Under the pieces are notes generated by a model. It did not search any database and was not told where the DNA came from. It saw only the letters and a program-made list of their open reading frames with translations. Shown here piece by piece: positions 5,257 through 10,509 of a stretch of 10,509 nucleotides of DNA (position 1 is the first letter of the stretch; every line of letters starts with the position of its first letter). Both the position numbers and the translations under genes were made by a program. The stretch is from Candidatus Woesearchaeota archaeon (GTDB lineage: Archaea > Nanobdellota > Nanobdellia > Woesearchaeales > GW2011-AR4): assembly GCA_016784195.1 (NCBI GenBank), contig JADHVE010000041.1, forward strand, positions 1-10,509, written 5' to 3'.

Positions 5257-6117
5257 TTATTCTTCATGACCTTCTTCATAAGGGTTTATACCCTCCCATT
5301 TTTTTTTTGCTTTTTCATATCTTTCTAGGTTTCCGATGTCAAACCATTGTCCGTGAAACAAAAAACCTCTAAGCCTTCCTTTTTTTGCCAGCTGCGGAAA
5401 GACGTCTTTTTCCAGCATTGAAAATCCATCAGGTATTAAATCAATCACTTCAGGCTCAAGGATATAAAAACCCGCATTTATCAGATTTGAAGGGGCTTCT
5501 TTCAGCTTGGGCTTTTCAATAAACTCCAAAATTCTTGTTCCATCAAGCCTTGCGACACCATATTGTGTAGGATCTGATACTGAAGTCAATGCAATAGTCG
5601 CTAAAGCATTCTTTCTTTTATGCAGCCTGAACATTCTTGGAATGTTGATATCTTTTAATTCATCACCATTTGAGGCAATAAAGCTAGAGTTTAAGTATTT
5701 TTTAGCTAATTTTAACGGTCCTGCTGTGCCTAACGGATTTTCTTCTTCGATATAATTTATATTGACTCCGAATTTAGAGCCGTCTCCTAAATATTCTTTT
5801 ATCTTATCCCTCATATGGCCTACACATAGAATAATATCCCTTATACCATACTTTTTAAACAAGTCAAGCAAATGCTCAACAAGGGTCTTACCTTGAACAT
5901 CCAGAAGCGCTTTTGGAAGTTTATAAGTTAAGGGTCTTAACCTTGTTCCTTTTCCACCAACCAGAAGGACAGCTTTGCCTGGAATGTCTGCTCCTAAGGC
6001 CTTAGTCAATAACCTCTCAATCTGCTGGCTTCTGTTCTTAATTACGGTGCCATCAATTCTCCTGTCAATTTGGTTTATAAGTTCATCATCCAAAGTTATG
6101 GTTATCCTTTCTTTCAT
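5257..6117 (-). CDS. Sugar-phosphate nucleotidyltransferase with N-terminal ribbon-helix-helix domain
   Basis: A 286-aa two-domain protein. Residues 1-43 (MKERITITLDDELINQIDRR, then NRSQQIERLLTKAL) form a CopG/MetJ-type ribbon-helix-helix: one beta strand and two helices with the usual NRS turn. Residues about 48-270 are an NTP-transferase domain with GGKGTRLRPLT at 54-64, LPKALL around Lys69, GTAGPL at 130-135, NGDEL with metal-binding Asp152, EKP at 201-203, NAGFYIL at 214-220 and WFDIG at 258-262. It would form NDP-mannose or NDP-glucose from the hexose-1-phosphate made by the adjacent mutase; base and sugar are not certain. The RHH domain could give DNA binding or just dimerisation. The C-terminal tail is short, without the acyltransferase repeat of GlmU. 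Confidence 0.92.
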   Translation of the reverse strand: MKERITITLDDELINQIDRRIDGTVIKNRSQQIERLLTKALGADIPGKAVLLVGGKGTRLRPLTYKLPKALLDVQGKTLVEHLLDLFKKYGIRDIILCVGHMRDKIKEYLGDGSKFGVNINYIEEENPLGTAGPLKLAKKYLNSSFIASNGDELKDINIPRMFRLHKRKNALATIALTSVSDPTQYGVARLDGTRILEFIEKPKLKEAPSNLINAGFYILEPEVIDLIPDGFSMLEKDVFPQLAKKGRLRGFLFHGQWFDIGNLERYEKAKKKWEGINPYEEGHEE

Positions 6118-6255
6118 CTTAGTTTATTTTTTAATCGGTAATCTTATTTTTTACCAATAGATATTCTTTCATAATGATACAGCACTATATTTTATTATTA
6201 CTCTAAAAACTCTTAAACTGCTATATTTTTGTTATTTTTAAACTTTTCTATTTTT

Positions 6256-6273
6256 GTATGATGAAGTATGATG
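6256..6273. repeat. Tandem direct repeat GTATGATG upstream of the FBPase promoter
   Basis: GTATGATG occurs at 6256-6263 and 6266-6273, a 10-bp period that puts both copies on the same face of the helix. It directly precedes the BRE/TATA element of the FBPase operon, a usual position for an archaeal activator or repressor site. Confidence 0.45.
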
Positions 6274-6277
6274 TTAT

Positions 6278-6292
6278 AGAAAAATTTAAATA
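6278..6292 (+). promoter_or_regulatory. BRE/TATA promoter of the gluconeogenic operon
   Basis: AGAAAAA (BRE-like) followed by TTTAAATA at 6285-6292. The predicted start is near 6313-6316, just before GGGGAG (6317-6322), an SD five bases before the FBPase ATG. Confidence 0.55.
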
Positions 6293-6327
6293 TTAGTTGG
6301 AATCTAGCTTTATAATGGGGAGTAAAA

Positions 6328-7287
6328 ATGGATAGAAACCTTGCATTGGAATTTGTCAGGATTACAGAAGCTGCATCTATCTCCTGCGCGCACTGGCTTG
6401 GGAAAGGAGATAAAATAAAAGCAGACCAGGCAGCTGTGGATGCAATGAGAAAGCGCTTTAATTATGTTGATTTTATGGGCAAAGTAGTGATAGGGGAAGG
6501 AGAAAAAGATGAAGCTCCTATGCTGTATGTAGGGGAGGAACTTGGAACAGGAAAAGGCCCTGAAATGGACATTGCTGTTGATCCATTAGAATGCACTACA
6601 AACCTTGCTAAGGGAAAGCCTAATGCCATCTCGGTTTTAGCAGCAGGCCCTAAAGGAACATTACTCAATGCTCCTGGAAGTTATATGGACCAGCTTGCAG
6701 TAGGTCCTGAAGCAAAAGGTGTTATTGATATCAAGGCTCCAATTAATACAAATCTTAAGAACATTGCAAAAGCTCTTGGCAAAGATCTAAAAGATATCAC
6801 AGTTATGATTCTTGAAAGGCCGCGCCATGATGAGATGATAAAAAAGATAAGGGAAGCAGGTGCAAGGATAAGACTGATAGAACATGGAACTATTTCAGCA
6901 GGGATTGCTCCTGCAGTGCCTGATTCAGGAATAGATGTAATGATGGGTATAGGTGGAGCTCCTGAAGGAGTAATAACTGCAGCAGCATTGAAATGTTTAG
7001 GGGGGGATATGCAGGCAATTTTAAAGCCGCATAAGAAAGAGTTCAAACAGCAGGCGATTGATAGAGGACTTGATCTTGATAAGGTCTATGGAATAGATGA
7101 CCTTGCAAAAGGCGATCAGCTGGTTTTTGCTGCGACAGGCATAACCGACGGACCTTTGCTTAAGGGAGTTATTTTTACAAAATATGGGCAGCTAACTCAT
7201 TCTATGGTCATGCGCTCTAAATCAGGAACAATAAGGTATATTGAAACTCATCATCATGAGAGCATTCCGTCAAAGACAAATGTTTAG
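6328..7287 (+). CDS. glpX: Class II fructose-1,6-bisphosphatase (GlpX type)
   Basis: Hydrolyses fructose-1,6-bisphosphate to fructose-6-phosphate, the committed step of gluconeogenesis. The 319-aa protein aligns along its length with bacterial GlpX. Metal-site acids fall at the familiar numbering: D33, E57 in GEGEKDE, D85 and E88 in DPLECT, E213 in GAPEG; RPRH is at 164-167 and FAATGITDG near 267-275. Two substrate-binding segments differ from the usual form: the EGT loop (88-90) reads ECT, and the DGD segment (186-188) reads HGT. The insertion seen in E. coli GlpX around residue 235 is absent. It has a clear SD (GGGGAG) and is first in an operon with aldolase and GAPDH. Most archaea use a bifunctional aldolase/phosphatase instead, so bacterial origin is inferred. 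Confidence 0.92.
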   Translation: MDRNLALEFVRITEAASISCAHWLGKGDKIKADQAAVDAMRKRFNYVDFMGKVVIGEGEKDEAPMLYVGEELGTGKGPEMDIAVDPLECTTNLAKGKPNAISVLAAGPKGTLLNAPGSYMDQLAVGPEAKGVIDIKAPINTNLKNIAKALGKDLKDITVMILERPRHDEMIKKIREAGARIRLIEHGTISAGIAPAVPDSGIDVMMGIGGAPEGVITAAALKCLGGDMQAILKPHKKEFKQQAIDRGLDLDKVYGIDDLAKGDQLVFAATGITDGPLLKGVIFTKYGQLTHSMVMRSKSGTIRYIETHHHESIPSKTNV

Positions 7288-7298
7288 CTTTGCTAAAC
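7282..7298 (+). promoter_or_regulatory. 7-bp hairpin at the FBPase stop codon
   Basis: GTTTAGC (7282-7288) and GCTAAAC (7292-7298) form a perfect 7-bp stem with a TTT loop; the FBPase TAG stop is inside it. A closely similar TTAGC/GCTAA stem occurs in the next intergenic gap. No U-run follows, so RNA processing or stability is more likely than termination. Confidence 0.45.
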
Positions 7299-7338
7299 CC
7301 GCTATCCAGCAGGTATTTGCATAATGGGGGTGAATGAA

Positions 7339-8457
7339 ATGAAACCAATATCAGGAAAAAAAATATTCAAAGCATTAAAAGACCAAAACTGCATAGTTCT
7401 TGCCTGTAATCCAAGAATAATACCAGGGATTGCAAAAGGAATTTTCAGGGCTGCCAAGGATATGGATGCAGCTTTGCTGATGGAGCTTGCAAGAACAGAA
7501 TGCAACCATCATACCGGATATACTGGCTTAACACCAGAAACATTTTCAAGATTTCTTATTGAAGCAAATGATGAAGTCAAACATGACATATGGGCATTGC
7601 ATGCAGACCATATTGGGATCAGGAAAGGAGATGAAGCTGATATTGCAGATACAAAAGAGCTGATTGACCATCAGATAAAAGCAGGCTACACAAGCTTTGC
7701 AATAGATGCTTCACATCTATTTAATTTTGAAGGAAACACAGTAGAAGAAGAACTTAAGCCCAATATTGATGTTACTATCGAGCTTGGAAAATTTATCCAG
7801 GAAAAGATGGAGGACAAAGAGTTTGGATTAGAAGTAGAAGTTGGAGAGATAGGAAGAACAGACACTGGAGGGATGATTTTAACAAAGCCGGAAGAGGCTG
7901 TTGTCTTTATAAAAAAACTCAATGAAGCCGGCCTTAACCCTGATGTGATTGCTATAGCAAATGGCTCCACACATGGCAATATCTATGATGATGAAGGAAA
8001 TTTGATTGAGCAGGTTTCTATTGACATTGAACAGACAAAACAGGTTGCAAAAGCATTGAGGGATAATGGATTTCATGTTAGAATTGCTCAGCACGGCATA
8101 ACAGGAACGCCTTTAGAGCTGATAAAAGAAAAATTTCCTAAAGGCGATATCATAAAAGGCAATGTTGCTACATTGTTCCAAAACATTGTCTTTGACGCTT
8201 TAAAAAAATATCATCCAGAGCTGCACAAGGAGATATTTAACTGGGTAATTGAAAACAAACCGATTGAGGGAAAAAAACAGGAAGAAATCTTTGGAAAAAA
8301 CGGGAAATATGCGATAAAAGAATTTTTTAATCAAATCTATGCTATGAGTGATGAATGCAAAAAAGAGATTGAGGAAACAGCTTATGGAGAAACAAAGAAG
8401 TTTATTGAAGCATTTAATTCTCATGGCAGCGCATCGATTGTGAGAAAAATCATATAA
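7339..8457 (+). CDS. Class II (zinc) fructose-bisphosphate aldolase family protein
   Basis: A TIM-barrel metal aldolase that, from its place between FBPase and GAPDH, probably condenses dihydroxyacetone phosphate with glyceraldehyde-3-phosphate. At 372 aa it shows HADHIG at 88-93 (zinc His and catalytic Asp region), AIDASH at 121-126, the acidic EVEVGEIG near 165-172, the zinc histidine in NGSTHGN (H212) and AQHGITG (H252). The segment TGYTGLTPETF (59-69) recalls the tagatose-bisphosphate aldolase GatZ/KbaZ group, so the exact ketose substrate is not fixed. The frame is open from an ATG at 7324, but GGGGGTGA (7326-7333) is an SD for the ATG at 7339, so that start is chosen. It follows FBPase by 51 bp. 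The C-terminal 80 residues form a helical extension. Confidence 0.85.
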   Translation: MKPISGKKIFKALKDQNCIVLACNPRIIPGIAKGIFRAAKDMDAALLMELARTECNHHTGYTGLTPETFSRFLIEANDEVKHDIWALHADHIGIRKGDEADIADTKELIDHQIKAGYTSFAIDASHLFNFEGNTVEEELKPNIDVTIELGKFIQEKMEDKEFGLEVEVGEIGRTDTGGMILTKPEEAVVFIKKLNEAGLNPDVIAIANGSTHGNIYDDEGNLIEQVSIDIEQTKQVAKALRDNGFHVRIAQHGITGTPLELIKEKFPKGDIIKGNVATLFQNIVFDALKKYHPELHKEIFNWVIENKPIEGKKQEEIFGKNGKYAIKEFFNQIYAMSDECKKEIEETAYGETKKFIEAFNSHGSASIVRKII

Positions 8458-8468
8458 AAACAAGTGTG

Positions 8469-8482
8469 TTAGCTTATGCTAA
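8469..8482 (+). promoter_or_regulatory. Hairpin TTAGC/GCTAA between aldolase and GAPDH
   Basis: TTAGC (8469-8473) and GCTAA (8478-8482) form a 5-bp stem with a TTAT loop. It repeats the core of the hairpin at 7282-7298 in the preceding gap, suggesting a shared operon-internal RNA element. Confidence 0.3.
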
Positions 8483-8522
8483 ATATTTTAACTAAAAAAT
8501 ATGGACGTGAGGTGCTATAAAC

Positions 8523-9533
8523 ATGACAAAAATAAAAGTGGGAGTTGTAGGGTACGGAACAATAGGCAAAAGGGTTGCAGATGCTGTACGGCTACAAGAA
8601 GATATGGAGCTTGTTGGAATTACAGGGAATACTTATAACTTCAGGATGGAAGTCGCAAATGATAAAGGCATCAAAATATTTACTGTAGCAGATGATGCGG
8701 ATTTTAAGGCAAACAATATAACTCCTGCAGGAAAAATGCAGGATTTGTTAAATGCTGTCGACATAATTGTGGATTGTACGCCTAAGAAGATTGGCAGAGC
8801 AAATAAAGAGAAATATTATATTCCAAATAAATTAAAGGCCATATTCCAGGGCGGTGAAAAGCCTGATGTTGGAGAAGCCAGTTTTGTTGCCCAATGCAAT
8901 TACAAAGAAGCGCTGAACAAGGATTATGTCAGGGTTGTTAGCTGTAATACAACAGGACTTTCAAGAACTTTGCATGCTTTGGAAGAAAAATTTGGAATCA
9001 ATAGTGTAACAGCTACCATGATAAGAAGAGGTGCAGATCCAGGAGATATCCATCACGGCCCAATCAATGCAGTTGTTCCGGTTTTGGAGCTGCCAAGCCA
9101 TCACGGCCCTGATGTCAAGACTGTTTTAAAGGACCTGGAGATATTTACAACAGCAGTTTCCGGCTCTTTTACATTAATGCATTTTCATACGCTCGTATGT
9201 GAGATGAAAAAGAAAGTTGATGTAAAAGCTGTAATTGAAGTGTTTAACAATACACCCCGAGTGAGGGTGGTTAGGAATGCTGAAAAGGTACGGTCAACAG
9301 CAGAAATCATGGAATTGGCTAAAGATTTACAAAGAGGCAGAGGAGATATGCCTGAAATCTGCATATGGGAAGAAGCAGTAGGAGCTCATGGCAAGAAGCT
9401 GTTTTATATGCAGGCTATACATCAGGAAAGCGATGTTGTTCCTGAGAACATTGACTGCATAAGAGCAATGATGGGCTTTGAAGATGTAGAGAAGTCAATG
9501 GAGATGACAAACAAAAGCTTAGGTATTAAATAA
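8523..9533 (+). CDS. gap: Archaeal-type (type II) glyceraldehyde-3-phosphate dehydrogenase
   Basis: Phosphorylating GAPDH; in this operon it would reduce 1,3-bisphosphoglycerate to glyceraldehyde-3-phosphate for gluconeogenesis. At 336 aa it matches archaeal GAPDH in length. Residues 1-17 carry the Rossmann start KVGVVGYGTIGKR. The nucleophile is Cys141 in VVSCNTTGLSR, the archaeal form of the motif. IRRGADPGDIHHGPINAVVP (168-187) and LMHFHT (218-223), with the likely catalytic histidine, are also characteristic. The SD GAGGTG (8509-8514) lies 8 nt before the ATG. This is the most clearly archaeal protein in the window and the main taxonomic anchor. It is the last gene of the operon, followed by a long T-rich tract. 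Confidence 0.96.
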   Translation: MTKIKVGVVGYGTIGKRVADAVRLQEDMELVGITGNTYNFRMEVANDKGIKIFTVADDADFKANNITPAGKMQDLLNAVDIIVDCTPKKIGRANKEKYYIPNKLKAIFQGGEKPDVGEASFVAQCNYKEALNKDYVRVVSCNTTGLSRTLHALEEKFGINSVTATMIRRGADPGDIHHGPINAVVPVLELPSHHGPDVKTVLKDLEIFTTAVSGSFTLMHFHTLVCEMKKKVDVKAVIEVFNNTPRVRVVRNAEKVRSTAEIMELAKDLQRGRGDMPEICIWEEAVGAHGKKLFYMQAIHQESDVVPENIDCIRAMMGFEDVEKSMEMTNKSLGIK

Positions 9534-9535
9534 AT

Positions 9536-9590
9536 ATTTTTATTTTTTTTTTGTTTCTCTATGCGTATCCAGACTACTTCTTTTTTTTCT
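9536..9590 (+). terminator. T-tract terminator of the FBPase-aldolase-GAPDH operon
   Basis: Immediately after the GAPDH stop are T-runs of up to ten T (9543-9552), and another run of eight T lies at 9581-9588. These are strong archaeal U-rich termination signals. Confidence 0.65.
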
Positions 9591-9794
9591 AAAGTGAAAA
9601 TTCGATGGAGTTTAACATCGCGCTGTTATATTAATCTGACCAAAGGGAAGACCTAAAATTAAGTGCAACGTTCCGAAGGAAAATTTTAGAGTTTTTGGAT
9701 TACTGATAAATTCGAGCGTAGCGAATGAATATGTCCCAAGGACAAGAGAGGGACATCAGATTTTTTGTTTCTTTTTTCTAAAAAAAGAAGGTAG
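9574..9794. repeat. Inverted repeat bounding a folded intergenic element
   Basis: CTACTTCTTTTTTT (9574-9587) is the reverse complement of AAAAAAAGAAGGTAG (9780-9794) with one extra G. The two ends enclose about 190 bp of hairpin-rich DNA. They could be terminal inverted repeats of a small non-autonomous mobile element or the outer helix of an RNA. No clear target-site duplication is seen. Part of the pairing is homopolymer A/T, which weakens it. Confidence 0.4.
9603..9770 (+). ncRNA. Candidate multi-helix structured RNA
   Basis: Nested and consecutive perfect stems can be drawn: CGATG/CATCG (9603-9607 with 9616-9620); a closing helix AATCTGA (9633-9639) with TCAGATT (9756-9762); inside it CCAAA (9640-9644) with TTTGG (9694-9698), CTAAAATT (9653-9660) with AATTTTAG (9682-9689), TTCC/GGAA (9671-9681), ATTCG/CGAAT (9710-9726) and ATGTCCC/GGGACAT (9731-9756). 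A competing TGTCC/GGACA stem (9732-9744) shares the last left arm. A T-run follows at 9761. There is no open frame. This is the layout of a multi-branch RNA ending in a U-tract; no known family was matched. It could instead be a palindromic DNA element. Confidence 0.45.
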
Positions 9795-9811
9795 AATGGG
9801 CGTCAAAACAA

Positions 9812-9836
9812 GGTTAAGCCAAGTCTGGTGACTTAA
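9812..9836. repeat. Small palindrome in the 9.8-kb intergenic region
   Basis: TTAAG (9814-9818) pairs with CTTAA (9832-9836), enclosing CCA/TGG. An alternative AAGTC/GACTT stem (9821-9834) is also possible. The left half, GGTTAAGCCAAGTCTGG, resembles the left arm of the terminator hairpin at 2564-2580. Confidence 0.3.
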
Positions 9837-9933
9837 AAATATTTAGTTTAAATCCAATTTATAAATCCATCAAACTTTTTGCCACTCAAGTTGACATTAC
9901 CTCGAAACAGGAAATTTTTTATAGTTTACCCTA

Positions 9934-9941
9934 TTTATAAA
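9934..9941 (+). promoter_or_regulatory. TATA-like box before the broken small ORFs
   Basis: TTTATAAA with a second TATA-like stretch (TTTTTATAG) about 18 bp upstream. The two place possible start sites at about 9945 and 9963, just before the short frames that follow. This suggests the region was, or is, transcribed from its own promoter. Confidence 0.35.
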
Positions 9942-9955
9942 ACCATAAGGTAAGA

Positions 9956-10080
9956 ATGAAAACAAAGAGCCATTGGATGTACATATTAGAGATTTGAGAA
10001 AGGTAGAATCAGTTTTTCCACATGTGGTGAAGACAAAATTGCAGATACGCAGAACAATTGAAATTAATATAAAAATTTAA
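9956..10080 (+). pseudogene. Broken small ORF (about 41 aa if one A is restored)
   Basis: A coherent frame without stops runs to TAA at 10080 and includes PLDVHIRDLRKVESVFPHVV and a basic, Ile-rich end. Its only ATG (9956) lies in another frame, separated from it by a run of A. Adding one A to that run would join them. As it stands the frame could only start at TTG 9973 (35 aa). No family is recognised. A real frameshift, a sequencing error in the A-run, or a genuine TTG start are all possible; chance is not excluded for so short a frame. Confidence 0.35.
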
Positions 10081-10117
10081 TAAAATACTAAATAAAACAA
10101 TAGGGGGTAAAGAGGAA

Positions 10118-10274
10118 ATGAAAAACAATTGTGCATAAGGGGTAATCCAGTAGAATATGATGATAAGGATGAATATGTCCAATGTTCGAATTGTGTTGAA
10201 GTAAGCTAGGTATTTCCGAAGAAAGCTTAGGCAGACAGATGTGGGTGAAGTGTAATAGACTAAGCTCGATGTGA
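10118..10274 (+). pseudogene. Frameshifted zinc-ribbon-like small protein remnant
   Basis: Three consecutive reading frames give a continuous protein-like sequence: ATG at 10118 in the first; then CIRGNPVEYDDKDEYVQCSN followed by CVEV in the second (10132-10203); then KLGISEESLGRQMWVKCNRL and three more residues in the third (10203-10274). Each switch needs one added base, the first most simply in the A-run after the ATG. The Cys spacing and the YVQCSNC segment recall small zinc ribbons, including Lar-like proteins common in mobile elements, but the second Cys of the first knuckle is missing. The GGGGGT at 10103 could be its SD. I read it as a decayed or mis-sequenced small gene just upstream of the PurD-like gene; family assignment is tentative. 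Confidence 0.45.
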
Positions 10275-10300
10275 TTTAAAATGGTGATGGGTGAGGTAAT

Positions 10301-10509
10301 ATGAATAAAAATTTTTTAGTGACAAACAATAATAAGCTGAAAGATATTCAAGTTAAAAGAAAATTCCTATTTGTATCTTATGACGGCCTTATTAGCGATA
10401 CAGCTTGGCAGGTAATCAAGGAAGGACATGAAGCTAAATACTACATTAAAAATCCAAATTATAAAGAAGTGGGAGATGGATTTATTCCTAAAATATCTGA
10501 TTGGAAAGG
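10301..10509 (+). CDS. PurD-like ATP-grasp protein, N-terminal part (cut by window end)
   Basis: The frame opens with ATG after a GGTGA-type SD (10290-10294) and stays open to the window end, giving 69 codons. After a 19-residue polar lead it reads RKFLFVSYDGLISDTAWQVI, KEGHEAKYYIKN and VGDGFIPKISDW. This matches the N-terminal nucleotide-binding-like domain of a group of archaeal proteins annotated as phosphoribosylamine-glycine ligase-like: strand, SxDG..xDxAW, KEGHE(V/A)KYYI, then DGF. If it is a true PurD it would make glycinamide ribonucleotide in purine synthesis; related ATP-grasp proteins in viruses and archaea have other roles. The catalytic ATP-grasp part lies outside the window. 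The lead segment is longer than usual, and the Lys-Phe of RKFLF may mark the ancestral start. Confidence 0.6.
   Translation, partial: MNKNFLVTNNNKLKDIQVKRKFLFVSYDGLISDTAWQVIKEGHEAKYYIKNPNYKEVGDGFIPKISDWK

Noticed and set aside
6256..6273. ATGATGA resembling box C of a C/D sRNA
   Set aside because: No box D (CTGA) or C'/D' pair lies within a suitable distance; the tandem repeat upstream of a TATA box explains it better.
6681..7046. 121-codon open frame antisense to FBPase, and similar antisense frames under the aldolase and mutase
   Set aside because: The sense frames carry complete catalytic motifs; the antisense frames have none and no initiation signals.
9603..9770. Possible RNase P RNA, SRP RNA or H/ACA/C/D guide RNA
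   Set aside because: None of the conserved core sequences (RNase P CR elements, SRP helix 8 loop, ACA tail, paired C/D boxes) could be found, so the element is left as unclassified.
10184..10200. GTTCGAATT resembling a tRNA T-loop
   Set aside because: No acceptor, D or anticodon stems can be formed around it; the bases are explained by the CSNC codons of the zinc-ribbon-like frame.
9534..10300. CRISPR array in the long intergenic region
   Set aside because: No regularly spaced direct repeats of 24-40 bp are present; the repeats seen are inverted and of differing sequence.

Overview
The window looks like a piece of an AT-rich archaeal chromosome, most likely from a small-genome lineage such as Woesearchaeota or Pacearchaeota (DPANN). 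The evidence is an archaeal-type (type II) GAPDH, an Lrp/AsnC-family regulator, BRE/TATA promoters with short leaders, GGTGA/GGAGG-type Shine-Dalgarno (SD) sites and tight gene packing. The lineage is an inference. Several enzymes (fused RibD, GlpX-type FBPase, class II aldolase) are bacterial in type, so the gene set is a mosaic.

Layout. (1) 35-1105 (+): ribD, bifunctional riboflavin deaminase/reductase. (2) 1158-3096 (-): a thiol-redox cluster. Read in transcription order it holds a DUF1858 redox-disulfide protein, an unlisted 45-aa gene, a 7-codon ORF (MIGDGCC) followed by a strong hairpin plus U-run, a 20-codon upstream ORF overlapping the peroxiredoxin start, a 2-Cys peroxiredoxin, a YruB/NrdH-like glutaredoxin, and a 29-codon stump of a thioredoxin-reductase-like flavoprotein. 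(3) 3239-3796 (+): an Lrp/AsnC regulator with a C-terminal C-x3-C-x2-C cluster, divergent from the redox cluster. (4) 3802-6117 (-): a phosphohexomutase and a sugar-phosphate nucleotidyltransferase with an N-terminal ribbon-helix-helix domain. (5) 6328-9533 (+): a gluconeogenic operon of FBPase II, a class II aldolase-like enzyme and GAPDH. (6) 9534-10300: about 770 bp without an intact gene. It holds a highly folded element bounded by inverted repeats and two short frameshifted ORFs, one resembling a zinc ribbon. (7) 10301-end (+): start of a PurD-like gene, cut by the window.

How the genes fit together. GAPDH, aldolase and FBPase carry triose phosphates up to fructose-6-phosphate. The mutase and nucleotidyltransferase can turn hexose-6-phosphate into a nucleotide sugar. 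The redox cluster resembles a peroxide-reducing relay (reductase, glutaredoxin, peroxiredoxin) whose reductase is broken here, and the Cys-tailed Lrp protein is a plausible redox-responsive controller.

The least explained parts are the 2540-2881 stretch (micro-ORF between stacked hairpins) and the 9574-9794 folded element. Several start codons were moved downstream of the longest reading frame because an SD site or promoter lies inside the apparent 5' extension (glutaredoxin, peroxiredoxin, DUF1858, aldolase).
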